A stretch of 64,000 nucleotides of DNA from RGIG3513 sp045658985 (GCA_045658985.1 JAZOWC010000038.1:1-64000), one strand, 5' to 3'; shown: positions 41,451-51,026, counted from the first letter of the stretch. Notes: generated by a model not told the origin, from the letters alone. A program made the numbers and translations.

Positions 41451-41933
41451 ATGGCATATTACAAGACTGTTATGGAGGATACTCCGATTGGAGTCGTCAA
41501 CATTTATGCCCAAGATGATTATATCATAAAAATCACATTTGGCAATCAGGAAAACGAGCCTTTTGAGATTACCGAAGGTGCCTGCTACGCGGCTATGGAT
41601 GCTATGATTCAGCTGGATCAGTATTTTTGCGGCCAGCGTAAAGATTTCGGCCTGCAGATTGCTTGCGATGCAACAGAGTTTCAGCAGACTGTGTGGAGTG
41701 AGCTCTGTAATATAAATTACGGAGAAACCATCAGCTACAAAGAGCTTGCAGCAAGATGCGGAAATGAAAAAGCTCTGAGAGCTGTAGGTAATGCAAATAA
41801 GAATAATCAGATTCCTATAATCATTCCGTGTCATAGAGTTATAGCATCTGACGGTTCGCTGGGCGGATATTCCGGCGGAACAGAAATCAAGAAAAAGCTT
41901 TTGGAACTTGAAGCAAAATACAAGGATATGTAA
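41451..41933 (+). CDS. ogt: Methylated-DNA-[protein]-cysteine S-methyltransferase
   Basis: Suicide repair protein that takes the alkyl group from O6-alkylguanine onto its own cysteine. The active site P-C-H-R-V-I is at about 124-129 with the following S-D-G-S-L-G-G-Y-S-G-G, and the DNA-binding helix (Y-K-E-L-A-A-R-C-G) just before it. 160 residues, the length of Ogt. It is divergent from the recombinase gene with 31 bases between; the site GAAGGAGAG precedes the ATG. Confidence 0.94.
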   Translation: MAYYKTVMEDTPIGVVNIYAQDDYIIKITFGNQENEPFEITEGACYAAMDAMIQLDQYFCGQRKDFGLQIACDATEFQQTVWSELCNINYGETISYKELAARCGNEKALRAVGNANKNNQIPIIIPCHRVIASDGSLGGYSGGTEIKKKLLELEAKYKDM

Positions 41934-42025
41934 ATTGCATTCTGGCAATTTGGCGTAATCTGTAAATGAGCCAAAAACGGATAAAACCCATTATACCCAA
42001 TAAAATCCTTGAATTATCTACCCCG

Positions 42026-42055
42026 AATTATACAAAATATTCATTTTGTATAATT
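42026..42055. repeat. 30-bp perfect inverted repeat between ogt and the foldase gene
   Basis: AATTATACAAAAT (42026-42038), loop ATTC, ATTTTGTATAATT (42043-42055). The right arm sequence is found again at the start of the recombinase gene (about 41406-41418). The rest of 41934-42132 is AT-rich and shows no gene. Confidence 0.7.
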
Positions 42056-42132
42056 TGCAATATGTTTTTTAGCCTCTCCTCTTCAGCTGTTATTGTGCAT
42101 TGCTAATTTAATGTAAATATTTTTTACATAAA

Positions 42133-42161
42133 TTGATTTTAACATATTTTTGTGTTATTAT
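42133..42161 (+). promoter_or_regulatory. Sigma-A-type promoter of the foldase gene
   Basis: TTGATT (42133-42138), 17 bases, TATTAT (42156-42161), 31 bases before the start codon. Confidence 0.7.
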
Positions 42162-42191
42162 TATTTAAAATTGTTTAGGAGTTGATTTTGT

Positions 42192-43430
42192 TTGGTTTGT
42201 AAGAATTGCGGCGCTTTTTTGAGCGATGATCTTAAAGATTGCCCCGTATGCGGTGCTATTATCGGCGAAGAAGCCGAAGGCAGCGAATCCAATGCCGTTG
42301 GTGAAACATTTATTTCCCCTGATGCCAATGACGACGTTGATGTAAAACCCAAAAAGAAAAAGACCAATACGATCCTGATTGTTGCTCTTTCCGTCCTGCT
42401 TGTGGTCGCTATTGTTTTCTGTGTACTGCTTTCTGTTGACGGGTTGTCCCGAAAAATCAAGAATTTCTTTTCTGAAGTATTTTCCAGCAGCGATACCAAT
42501 GACCGCAACAACCCCAATGATATTGTAGCTGAGTTTATGGGCGAGCAGCTTAATAACGTCAAGCTCAACTACTATTATTATGATGTCTATGAGACCTTCT
42601 CCTCTATGTACGGTGATCAGCTTGAGGCTGTAATTACATACGTGCTTCAGGATGGCGAAACCATGGAGGATTTCCTTGTAGAGTGTGCAATCAACGAATG
42701 GGCAAATAATGTTGCGCTCAAGCAGATGGCAACCAAGGACAACTTTATTCTCAGCACCGAAGAACAGGCACAGATCGATTCTATGATTTCTGCCATCAAT
42801 GAGGCTGCTGTAGCTGCAGGTTTTGCTAATTCTGACGCCTTCATCAAGTCTCTGTACGGCAAGTTCTCCTCTTCTGCTTCCTATCTTGAGCATTATCAGG
42901 ATACAACATATGCATATATGTATAAGATGGATTACTTTAACGAAAAATATGACGAGTATCTTGATGATCTTGATGGCCTTGATACATTTAATTACTCCGT
43001 CAGACATATTCTGTTCCAGCCTGCTGATACTTCCAAAGATGCCGACTGGAAAGATGCCGAGAACAAAGCTAACGAGATTTATCAGCAGTGGCTCAAGGGT
43101 GAAGCTACCGAGGAATCCTTTGGCGAACTTGCAAAGGAGCATTCTTCCGACGGTTCTGCCGTATACGGCGGTTTGTACGAGGATATCCCCGAAGGATACA
43201 TGGTTCAGCCTTTCAATGACTGGTGTTTGGACAAGACCCGCAAGCCCGGTGATCACGGCATCGTAAAGACCGAGTTTGGTTATCATATCATGTATTTTGT
43301 ATCTTTTGTTAATCCCGATGCATATGATACCGCAAATAACGATCTTTCCAACTGGATCACAGCTGCCAAAAACGGCCAGACCCCTGTCACCTATCTCGAT
43401 AAGGTTACCATAAACGCTGTAGAAAAATAA
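42192..43430 (+). CDS. Membrane-anchored peptidyl-prolyl isomerase (PpiC/SurA-PrsA type)
   Basis: A 412-residue foldase. Unlike PrsA lipoproteins, it starts with a cytoplasmic zinc ribbon (C-K-N-C at 3-6, C-P-V-C at 17-20), an acidic-basic linker and one membrane helix (about 60-82), then a long SurA-like helical region and a PpiC rotamase domain (about 266-390: S-V-R-H-I-L-F, E-E-S-F-G-E-L-A-K-E-H-S-S-D, G-Y-H-I-M-Y-F). It should help fold secreted proteins outside the membrane. Start is TTG at 42192 after AGGAG (spacing 10); an in-frame stop just upstream excludes earlier starts. Confidence 0.88.
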   Translation: MVCKNCGAFLSDDLKDCPVCGAIIGEEAEGSESNAVGETFISPDANDDVDVKPKKKKTNTILIVALSVLLVVAIVFCVLLSVDGLSRKIKNFFSEVFSSSDTNDRNNPNDIVAEFMGEQLNNVKLNYYYYDVYETFSSMYGDQLEAVITYVLQDGETMEDFLVECAINEWANNVALKQMATKDNFILSTEEQAQIDSMISAINEAAVAAGFANSDAFIKSLYGKFSSSASYLEHYQDTTYAYMYKMDYFNEKYDEYLDDLDGLDTFNYSVRHILFQPADTSKDADWKDAENKANEIYQQWLKGEATEESFGELAKEHSSDGSAVYGGLYEDIPEGYMVQPFNDWCLDKTRKPGDHGIVKTEFGYHIMYFVSFVNPDAYDTANNDLSNWITAAKNGQTPVTYLDKVTINAVEK

Positions 43431-43435
43431 CTTAA

Positions 43436-43475
43436 TAAAAAAATACCATCGGATTTCATTCGATGGTATTTTTTT
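43436..43475. terminator. Bidirectional terminator between foldase gene and rsgA
   Basis: AAATACCATCG (43441-43451) pairs with CGATGGTATTT (43461-43471), flanked by A-run and T-run. It ends both the foldase transcript and the long minus-strand operon. Confidence 0.88.
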
Positions 43476-43477
43476 AA

Positions 43478-44359
43478 TTAGTATTCGCTGACTTGTGTAA
43501 GTTCCTGATAGATCTTTTTGTAGCTCAGATATCTGGAGAGTCTGTGAACATCCGACTCCATATATTCTTTGATGGGACAGTCGGGCTCATTGATATGGAC
43601 ACAATCGGTAAATCTGCAATCCCCCGTCATCTCTATGATTTCGGGAAAATGCTTCTGCAGATCGGACTTATCAAGTTTGTCCATTCTGGTAATCTCAAAA
43701 GAAGAAAATCCCGGGGTATCAGCCACAAACCCGCTCTCGCCAACCGGCAAAAACTCAACGTGCCTGGTGGTGTGCTTTCCGCGCTCAATCTTGCGGCTGA
43801 TATCGCCAACGGTGATCTTGAATCCGGGGTCTATCAGATTGAGTATGCTGGATTTGCCTATGCCCGAATTGCCGGTAAAAGCAGAGATATTGTTGTCGAG
43901 CATAGATTTGACAGTGTCTATGCCCTCTCCGGTTATCGCGCTCACACGGATTACATTGAATCCTGCACGGCTGTATATCTCATACAGATCGTCGCTGCGG
44001 TCAAGATCAGATTTGTTGAGGAGCAGAACCATCTCAATGTCTTTTATTGATGCGATGACTGACATTTTGTCAATCAGATATGTATCGGTCTTGGGTGGAG
44101 AGTTTGATGCTACTACAAACAGACGGTCAATGTTAGCAACAGCAGGTCTGATAAGCCAATTCTTGCGCTGCAGGACTTTGGATATGTGCCATGCCCCGTG
44201 GGAGCGTTGAACCTCTACCCTATCTCCGGGCACCGGAACGGTCTTGCCTATGCGCAGTTTTCCGTCCAGCGAGCAATTGAGCATATCTCCGGAGGCAGAT
44301 ACAGTATATCTGCCTCCTACACCTTTTATTATTATTCCGGTTTGCGTATTGTTGGTCAT
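43478..44359 (-). CDS. rsgA: Ribosome small subunit-dependent GTPase A
   Basis: Circularly permuted GTPase that checks 30S maturation. An N-terminal OB fold is followed by G4 (N-K-S-D, after L-L-L), G1 (G-N-S-G-I-G-K-S-S), G3 (D-T-P-G-F) and a C-terminal zinc-binding domain with C-R-F-T-D-C-V-H-I-N-E-P-D-C. 293 residues, normal. It overlaps prkC by four bases; rsgA after prpC-prkC is a conserved Firmicute order. Confidence 0.96.
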   Translation of the reverse strand: MTNNTQTGIIIKGVGGRYTVSASGDMLNCSLDGKLRIGKTVPVPGDRVEVQRSHGAWHISKVLQRKNWLIRPAVANIDRLFVVASNSPPKTDTYLIDKMSVIASIKDIEMVLLLNKSDLDRSDDLYEIYSRAGFNVIRVSAITGEGIDTVKSMLDNNISAFTGNSGIGKSSILNLIDPGFKITVGDISRKIERGKHTTRHVEFLPVGESGFVADTPGFSSFEITRMDKLDKSDLQKHFPEIIEMTGDCRFTDCVHINEPDCPIKEYMESDVHRLSRYLSYKKIYQELTQVSEY

Positions 44360-46503
44360 CTGAAGTTTACACTTTCCTGAGATACAGTTTTGCCGTTCTG
44401 GATTACGGTAATATTGTTATAACCCTCATATGCGGTGAGAGGAATCACCACATGACCCTCGGAGTAGTAGTGAACGCCTTCGTATTCGACATAGCTGTTG
44501 ACCTTGACGGTAACCGTAATCTCACCGGGGGCATCAATAAACTTGAGGTCATAGTTAATCTTGCGCTTGATCGGGTCATCGGGATAAGGATCGGTGCTGA
44601 CGCCATAGCCTTTTTCTGTAGGCTGATTGCCTCCGTCGGGGCCGGTACTGACGTGATAGGATATAATGGTGCCGAGAGGTACTTTTGAGTCAGGAGCAAT
44701 GGTTTGGTAGATTATGCGTCCTTTTTCTGCCGTATCAGGCATATAAAGGGGTGTTCCCGCTATCAAACCTGCTTTGTTAAGTGCGTCAATAACCTCGGAC
44801 TCGGTCATACCTACTATATTTGGCACAGTTGTCTGATCTGCTGCAGCTCCAAGGCTGTAGAATACAGTAACGGTATCGTTCTGTATTACGGTAGAACCTG
44901 CAACGGGACTGGTATAAACAACCTGACCTGCTGCGTATTCGTCGCTGAATACGCCCTCAAGTACGGTTGTGATACCCTTTTGCCTGAGTTCAATCTCTAC
45001 CTCATGGTGCTCCTTGCCTGCGTAATTGTCAAGCTTGAATGACTTGCCACCTCGGCTGATATCTACGACGATCTCCTGCTTGCTTGATACAGAGCGTTCG
45101 GCCTCGGGAGTCTGGCTGATTATCTGTCCCTCGGCAAATTCCTCGCTGTAGAGATACTCGCCTGCCGTGATATTGTATTCGTAATACTCAAGAGAGTTTA
45201 TTACATCTTCGTAATACAGTCCTACGAGATTGGGAACCTTGATTTTGGCATTATTGGGTGAGCCGAATGGGTCGATGACTTTTACGATGAAGAACATAGC
45301 ACCACCGAGGAAGATCAGTATTGCTATAAGCATAAAAATAATTGTTCCGGTAAAACTTGCCCAATTATATTTGGGCTTTTTTACGGCTCTTCGGCGTCCT
45401 TGAGTATTCTGGGGTTGCTCTTTTTTTCTCACTTTTTTGGTTGCCTTTCCTTTGATGGCATATTTTACTCTTGTGCCATGCTTGTCTGATTTCTTGATAA
45501 CTCGCTTCTTTTGGCTATCGTCAGATGATGCTGTTATGATTTCGGTGGAACTGCTCTCGGATTTTTGAGCGGGTTCGGATGCATCCGTGTTTTCGGGAGC
45601 AGCTTCGGCCTGATCGTCTGTGGTGACGGTCTCGGCCTTATGTGTCTGTGAAATATCCAGAGGCAGCGAAAAGTGCGGATCGCTCCTGAAACATTCAAGA
45701 TCGTGGAGTATCTCCCCTGCCGATCCGTATCTTCTGTTCAGGGAGGGATTCATAGCCTTCATGGTTATTGTTTCGAGCGTGACGGGAATGTTATCGACAA
45801 AATCGGAGGGTGGCAATGCCATAGAGTTGATATGCTGAATGGCAACCGAGACAGGGTTATCTCCCTCAAAAGGTAATCTGCCGGTCAGCATCTCGTACAT
45901 AACAACGCCGAATGAGTACAGATCAGAACGTGCGTCGATCAGGCTGCCTTTGGCCTGCTCGGGAGAGACGTAATGAACAGATCCGATAGCCTCACCCAGA
46001 CCGATAGTGCCCTGAGTCACCATATTCTTGGCAATACCAAAGTCGGTAACCTTGAGGGTTCCGTCACGAAGAAGCATCATATTCTGAGGCTTGATATCCC
46101 GGTGGATGATATTGCGGCTGTGAGCATGCTCCAGTGCTTTTGCGATCTGCAGAGCAAAGAAGGTGACTTCTTTCCAGGGCAGAGGGCTGCGACGCTGCAG
46201 GTACTCTTTGAGTGTTATGCCGTCTATAAGCTCCATGACGATATATTCGGTGTCCTCAAAGTGGGAAACGTCATATACAGATACTATGTTGGGGTGCGAG
46301 AGTATAGCAACAGACTGCGATTCGTCATGGAATTGCTTGCGCAGAGACTGATCGGCAAAGTATTCTTCTTTGAGTATCTTTATGGCAACAAATCGGTTCA
46401 GACGGTTGCAGTGGGCTTTGTAGACCACGGACATACCGCCTATACCGAGTATTTCCAATATTTCATATCGTCCGTCAAGGACTTTTCCAATGTATTTATC
46501 CAT
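44356..46503 (-). CDS. prkC: PASTA-domain Ser/Thr protein kinase
   Basis: Membrane kinase that senses peptidoglycan fragments and controls cell-wall and germination processes. Kinase domain at about 10-270: glycine loop G-I-G-G-M-S-V-V-Y, lysine in V-A-I-K-I-L, catalytic H-R-D-I-K-P-Q-N and D-F-G. A basic linker, a membrane helix (about 387-410), then three PASTA repeats and an extra C-terminal beta domain of about 90 residues. 715 residues in total. It overlaps rsgA by four bases and lies 12 bases after the phosphatase gene prpC, its usual partner. Confidence 0.96.
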   Translation of the reverse strand: MDKYIGKVLDGRYEILEILGIGGMSVVYKAHCNRLNRFVAIKILKEEYFADQSLRKQFHDESQSVAILSHPNIVSVYDVSHFEDTEYIVMELIDGITLKEYLQRRSPLPWKEVTFFALQIAKALEHAHSRNIIHRDIKPQNMMLLRDGTLKVTDFGIAKNMVTQGTIGLGEAIGSVHYVSPEQAKGSLIDARSDLYSFGVVMYEMLTGRLPFEGDNPVSVAIQHINSMALPPSDFVDNIPVTLETITMKAMNPSLNRRYGSAGEILHDLECFRSDPHFSLPLDISQTHKAETVTTDDQAEAAPENTDASEPAQKSESSSTEIITASSDDSQKKRVIKKSDKHGTRVKYAIKGKATKKVRKKEQPQNTQGRRRAVKKPKYNWASFTGTIIFMLIAILIFLGGAMFFIVKVIDPFGSPNNAKIKVPNLVGLYYEDVINSLEYYEYNITAGEYLYSEEFAEGQIISQTPEAERSVSSKQEIVVDISRGGKSFKLDNYAGKEHHEVEIELRQKGITTVLEGVFSDEYAAGQVVYTSPVAGSTVIQNDTVTVFYSLGAAADQTTVPNIVGMTESEVIDALNKAGLIAGTPLYMPDTAEKGRIIYQTIAPDSKVPLGTIISYHVSTGPDGGNQPTEKGYGVSTDPYPDDPIKRKINYDLKFIDAPGEITVTVKVNSYVEYEGVHYYSEGHVVIPLTAYEGYNNITVIQNGKTVSQESVNFR

Positions 46504-46515
46504 ATTCGATGCTCC

Positions 46516-47250
46516 TTAAAATGCACAGATAACAACGGTGATGTTATCGTGCCCACCACGCGCTTTTGCTATATTAACCAGCGACTGACAAGAATCTTCT
46601 ATTGAGTCGTTATTGCATACCTCAAAGTGTATTTCGGGATCGGTAACTTCTTCGGTAAGTCCGTCGCTGCACAGGAGAATATAGTCTCCCTTCTTTACCT
46701 CCACGGAATATGTATCACATTGAACCTCGTTATCAACACCCAGTGCTCTGGTTATAACGTTTTTAACGGGGTGTGACAGGGCTTCTTTGTGTGAGAGTCT
46801 TCCCTGCTGCACCATCTCATTAATCAGAGAGTGGTCTACGGTTATTTGTCTGATATCATCGGAGGAAACAAGATAGGCGCGGCTGTCTCCTACATTGGCC
46901 AGAGTAACCTTGTTATTATTGGCAACAAATCCTACGAATGTAGTTCCCATACCCTCCAGTGACGGATTTTGCGAAGCGGTATAATAAATGGCACTATTGG
47001 CTTTAGACGCCGCTTCGGTCAAAAAGGTTCCGAATTTGTTATATTTGGGATTATTTTTGCAAAAATCAACAAAAACAGTCTCTATTGTATCGACAGCAAG
47101 ACTGCTTGCAGTTTCTCCGCCGTTGGCGCCGCCCATTCCGTCGCACACAGCGGCAAACAGCAGATCGTTTTCGGCGCTGTTTAATATAGTGTACCTGTCC
47201 TGATTACTTTTTCTGATATTGCCTATATCTGTTATACCGAAGTACTTCAT
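46516..47250 (-). CDS. prpC: PP2C-type Ser/Thr protein phosphatase (Stp1/PrpC)
   Basis: Metal-dependent phosphatase that reverses PrkC phosphorylation. Motifs: D-I-G near the N-terminus, C-D-G-M-G-G (metal site), G-D-S-R-A-Y, C-S-D-G-L-T and D-N-I-T-V at the C-terminus. 244 residues, the typical PrpC length. It sits between rlmN and prkC in the conserved order. Confidence 0.95.
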   Translation of the reverse strand: MKYFGITDIGNIRKSNQDRYTILNSAENDLLFAAVCDGMGGANGGETASSLAVDTIETVFVDFCKNNPKYNKFGTFLTEAASKANSAIYYTASQNPSLEGMGTTFVGFVANNNKVTLANVGDSRAYLVSSDDIRQITVDHSLINEMVQQGRLSHKEALSHPVKNVITRALGVDNEVQCDTYSVEVKKGDYILLCSDGLTEEVTDPEIHFEVCNNDSIEDSCQSLVNIAKARGGHDNITVVICAF

Positions 47251-47263
47251 ATAACACCACTTT

Positions 47264-48298
47264 TCAGAGTGTAGATTTTACTCTCAGCTGACCGCAGGCG
47301 GCATCGATATCTCCGCCCAGACTCCTGCGTACCGTAGTATTAATTCCTTTTGAGTTTAGTATTTCCTGAAACTTGCGAATATTTGCGGGTGTAGACGGAA
47401 TAAGTGGACTTCCGGGCAGTTTATTGAGCGGAATAAGATTCACGTGGCACAAAAATCCGCCAAGCAAAGATGCAAGCTGATATGCGTCTTTGGGTGAATC
47501 ATTGACGTCCTTTATCATCGCGTATTCAAATGATATGCGTCTGTGTGTTTTATTAAAATACCTTTTGCAGGCGGGGATGAGCATTTCTAACGGATAACGG
47601 TGGTTGATGGGCATTATCTTGTCTCTTGTTTGGTTGTTGGGGGCGTGCAGTGATACAGACAGAGTAAGCTGGAGTTTTTTGTCGGAGAGCTCGTCGATCT
47701 TGGGCACGATGCCGCAGGTGGACAGAGATATATGACGCATACCGATATTCAACCCGCCGGGTGCGGATACAATATCAAGAAAATCCATCACGTTGCTATA
47801 GTTATCCAGAGGTTCACCGGTACCCATAAGAACAATATTGGAGACTGTTCTGCCGCTGTCTTTTTGTGCCAGGAGTATCTGTCCTATTATCTCCCCCGCA
47901 GACAAATTGCGTGAACGCGCAGGATCAAAGGACGCACAGAATATGCAGCCCATTTTGCAGCCTGCCTGAGTGGAGATGCATATGCTTGTGCCGTGCTTGT
48001 ACTCCATAAGTACAGATTCTATGCTGTTGCCGTCGGACAGGCCGAACAGATATTTTATTGTCCCGTCCTTTGCAGAAACCTGCTTGCGGAGGAGTTTGGG
48101 CATTTCGATAAAGCAGGCTTCGTCAAGCTTGGCTCTGAGGTCTTTTGAGAGATTGGTCATCTGCGAAAAACTGTCAACACCCAAAGAAAGCCACTTGAAT
48201 ATTTGCCCCGCTCTGTAAGCAGGCTCACCTATGGATTTGATAAAATCGGTCAGTCCGGCGGGGGTCATTGAGCTAATACATACTTTGTCGTTCATCAT
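47264..48298 (-). CDS. rlmN: 23S rRNA (adenine-C2) methyltransferase RlmN
   Basis: Radical SAM enzyme that methylates A2503 of 23S rRNA and A37 of some tRNAs. The cluster motif C-K-M-G-C-I-F-C (CxxxCxxC) is at about 116-123, followed by G-M-G-E-P-like G-T-G-E-P-L-D-N and the S-L-H-A-P segment. The catalytic cysteine lies near the C-terminus (A-A-C-G-Q-L-R). 344 residues, normal. The second methionine is also a possible start. G-T-G-E-P in place of G-M-G-E-P is a small oddity. Confidence 0.95.
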   Translation of the reverse strand: MMNDKVCISSMTPAGLTDFIKSIGEPAYRAGQIFKWLSLGVDSFSQMTNLSKDLRAKLDEACFIEMPKLLRKQVSAKDGTIKYLFGLSDGNSIESVLMEYKHGTSICISTQAGCKMGCIFCASFDPARSRNLSAGEIIGQILLAQKDSGRTVSNIVLMGTGEPLDNYSNVMDFLDIVSAPGGLNIGMRHISLSTCGIVPKIDELSDKKLQLTLSVSLHAPNNQTRDKIMPINHRYPLEMLIPACKRYFNKTHRRISFEYAMIKDVNDSPKDAYQLASLLGGFLCHVNLIPLNKLPGSPLIPSTPANIRKFQEILNSKGINTTVRRSLGGDIDAACGQLRVKSTL

Positions 48299-49608
48299 AT
48301 TTTCCTATCCAATACAGCAATAAAGAATCCGTCGCAATTGTGTCTGTGAGGAAGCAAAGTAATATATCCCGGTGTGTTGCCGGTAATGGGAGTATCAAAA
48401 GGAACGAGAGAAAAATCGGGGTTCTCGCCGAGGAACTTTGTGATTATATCTGTGTTTTCTTCGCGTATAACCGTACAGGTAGAATATAAAAGTCTGCCGC
48501 CGGGTTTGAGGTAGGATGCGGCGTTCTTAAGTATACGGAGCTGAATATCGGGCAGATTAAAGATACTGTTGGCATCTTTGAAGCGGATGTCAGGCTTTTT
48601 GCGTATTATACCGAGACCCGAGCATGGTACATCGCATATAACCTTGTCTGCCGTGGCGGTAAGTTCGGGCACAAAAACCGTAGAGTCGTTAACGGCGGCT
48701 TTAATGATGCTTGTCCCGTATTTTTTGGCGTTCTGTTCTATAATGTTGATCTTGTGCTCGTGAATATCATAGGCTTTGACAGAGCCTCTGTTTTTCATAT
48801 ACTGGGCAGCGGTTATACTCTTCCCTCCCGGGGCGGAGCACATATCTACGAGCGAATCACCGGGGGTCGGCGCAAGCAGAGATACGGCAAGCTGAGATGC
48901 CAAATCCTGAATGTAAAACAGTCCCGATTTAAACTCATCGGTCAGGTGCAGGGGGTTTTCGCCCTTGCACAGCAGAGCGTTATCCAAGCCGCATTTGAGT
49001 GCTGTAATTCCCTGCTTATTAAGCATATCTATGAGAGAATCAGAATCGGTCTTGAGTGTATTGACACGGATGTACAGAGGTGCTTCTTTGTTGTTGGCTT
49101 CTATAATCTGTGCTGCTTCATCAAAGCCGAATTGATCTGCAAGCTTTTTTACAAGCCACTCAGGGTGGCTGTAAGCGGTAGCCAGATAGGTTATGGGGTT
49201 ATTTTTGGGGACGGGAGGCAAATCGTCTTTGGCGGAAACGATTTTGCGCAGCACGGCATTGGCAAATGCACCTGCGCGTGGGTTACCGTGTTTTTTGACA
49301 AGCGTAACCGTCTCGTTAACCGCTGCAAACGGTGGTATTCTGTCCATAAACAGAATCTGATAGACTCCGCATCTGAGCGCATCCAATACCTGCGGCATGA
49401 TTTTATTCAGTTTAATACTGCTGTACTGAGCTATATAGAAGTCAATAAGGCTCATATTCTGCAGTACGCCGTATGTAATAGCAGTAGCGAGAGCAGCATC
49501 TTCAGATGACAGTTGTGACAGACTGTTTTTGAGGTAGAGGTCTGTCCATGATTTCTCTCGTCTGAATTGTATCAGCGCTTTCAGCGCACAGTTGCGTGCC
49601 GGATTCAT
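48295..49608 (-). CDS. rsmB: 16S rRNA (cytosine-C5) methyltransferase RsmB (Sun)
   Basis: Methylates C967 of 16S rRNA. N-terminal NusB-like RNA-binding domain (about 1-140) then the SAM fold: L-V-D-M-C-S-A-P-G-G-K-S (SAM loop) and the catalytic cysteine in D-V-P-C-S-G-L-G, then the second conserved cysteine in Y-S-T-C-T. The ATG at 49608 is preferred to a GTG six bases earlier since AGGTG is well placed. About 437 residues. Confidence 0.95.
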   Translation of the reverse strand: MNPARNCALKALIQFRREKSWTDLYLKNSLSQLSSEDAALATAITYGVLQNMSLIDFYIAQYSSIKLNKIMPQVLDALRCGVYQILFMDRIPPFAAVNETVTLVKKHGNPRAGAFANAVLRKIVSAKDDLPPVPKNNPITYLATAYSHPEWLVKKLADQFGFDEAAQIIEANNKEAPLYIRVNTLKTDSDSLIDMLNKQGITALKCGLDNALLCKGENPLHLTDEFKSGLFYIQDLASQLAVSLLAPTPGDSLVDMCSAPGGKSITAAQYMKNRGSVKAYDIHEHKINIIEQNAKKYGTSIIKAAVNDSTVFVPELTATADKVICDVPCSGLGIIRKKPDIRFKDANSIFNLPDIQLRILKNAASYLKPGGRLLYSTCTVIREENTDIITKFLGENPDFSLVPFDTPITGNTPGYITLLPHRHNCDGFFIAVLDRKI

Positions 49609-49610
49609 TG

Positions 49611-50549
49611 TCACACCTGCTTAGTAAAAACTTTTCCTATTATGTCTCTGTGGCCTGCATAGAATGCCTGTGCAGGCATCTTTTTGCCGCCGGCAAGCTG
49701 TATCTCTCCTATGAGCACCTTGCCCTTGCCGCAGGATACGGTCATACCCTTCTTGTTGCACTCGAGTATCTCTCCGGGAGTTCCCTCACCCTCTTCGGAC
49801 ACAACCGAGGCGGCAAAGAGCTTGGCTTTCGTGTCGCCGAGATAGCAGAAAGCACCGGGCTGGGGATCATAGGCACGGATAAGCTGAGATACTGCAGCGC
49901 TGTCATGCGAAAAATCAATATTGGTATCCTCGGTGTGGATCATAGACGCGTAGGTTGCCTGAGAATCGTCCTGTTTTTCGGAACGGACAGTACCTGCCTC
50001 TATCTGATCAATAGCCTCGAGGAGAGCTGTTCCGCCTATCTCGGCAAGTCTGTCATGAAGATGTCCGTAACTCTCGTTGGGTTCGAGATCGGTGCTGATC
50101 TTATGCAGCATATCACCTGTGTCTATGCCTTCTGCCATCTGAATGATGGTAATGCCGGATGTTTTTTCTCCGTTGAGAACTGCCGTATTAATGGGACTTG
50201 CGCCGCGGTATTTGGGAAGAATCGATGCATGAACGTTGATGCAGCCGTATTTGGGCATATTGAGGATATCCAGAGGCAGAATCTTGCCGTATGCCGCAAC
50301 AACAATAAGATCGGGAGATATTTCACGCAGGATGCGCTTCCATTTTTCGTTTTTGAGGGACACCGGCTGATATACTGTAATGTTATTCTCTGCCGCAAAC
50401 ACCTTGACGGGAGGAGGAAGCAGCTTGTGCCCTCTGTTCTTTGGTGCATCACGGCGGGTAAATACGGCACATACCTCGTGCTTGCTGCCTATCAGCGCTC
50501 TGAGAGATTCAACGGCAAACTCGGGCGTACCCATAAAAACTATACGCAT
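49611..50549 (-). CDS. fmt: Methionyl-tRNA formyltransferase
   Basis: Adds the formyl group to initiator Met-tRNA. The N-terminus F-M-G-T-P-E-F-A is typical; the catalytic H-A-S-I-L-P-K-Y-R-G-A-S-P-I (SLLPxyRGxaPi-type motif, N-x-H-x-D region before it) and I-D-T-G-D are present. 312 residues. It is three bases after def, its functional partner: the two enzymes add and remove the formyl group. Confidence 0.96.
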   Translation of the reverse strand: MRIVFMGTPEFAVESLRALIGSKHEVCAVFTRRDAPKNRGHKLLPPPVKVFAAENNITVYQPVSLKNEKWKRILREISPDLIVVAAYGKILPLDILNMPKYGCINVHASILPKYRGASPINTAVLNGEKTSGITIIQMAEGIDTGDMLHKISTDLEPNESYGHLHDRLAEIGGTALLEAIDQIEAGTVRSEKQDDSQATYASMIHTEDTNIDFSHDSAAVSQLIRAYDPQPGAFCYLGDTKAKLFAASVVSEEGEGTPGEILECNKKGMTVSCGKGKVLIGEIQLAGGKKMPAQAFYAGHRDIIGKVFTKQV

Positions 50550-50552
50550 ATT

Positions 50553-51026
50553 TTAGTCCTCGTCAGTGTTGTTGATATCGACGTATTTTTTTACGATCTC
50601 GGTGAACAGATGACCGCTGAGGTGGTCTATCTCATGGCAGAATGCTCTTGCTGTAAAACCCTCTGCATCCGTGGTGAACTCCTTGCCGTATCTGTCCTGA
50701 GCAGTAACCGTGACATACATAGGTCTCTCTACAATGCCAAAAACATCAGGAACGCTCAGGCAGCCTTCTGTACCGGACTGGATGCCGTCGCGCTTGACGA
50801 TCTTGGGGTTTACTATCTCCAGATAGGAGCCGTCATCAAGCATAACAAGTGCGCAGGAGCGGAGGACACCGACCTGAGGAGCGGCAAGACCTGCGCCGTC
50901 TGCATCGCGGAGGGTATCGTGCATATCATCAAGGAGCAGCCACAGACGCTCGTTGAAATCGGTAACGGGACGGCATACTTTGTCGAGTACGGGGTCACCT
51001 TTTTTAACTATATTTCGAATTGCCAT
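50553..51026 (-). CDS. def: Peptide deformylase
   Basis: Metalloenzyme that removes the N-formyl group from new proteins. All three motifs are present: G-A-G-L-A-A-P-Q-V-G (motif I), E-G-C-L-S-V-P (motif II, metal cysteine) and H-E-I-D-H-L (motif III, metal histidines). 157 residues, typical of the type 1 group. Upstream neighbour is priA, downstream fmt. Confidence 0.96.
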   Translation of the reverse strand: MAIRNIVKKGDPVLDKVCRPVTDFNERLWLLLDDMHDTLRDADGAGLAAPQVGVLRSCALVMLDDGSYLEIVNPKIVKRDGIQSGTEGCLSVPDVFGIVERPMYVTVTAQDRYGKEFTTDAEGFTARAFCHEIDHLSGHLFTEIVKKYVDINNTDED

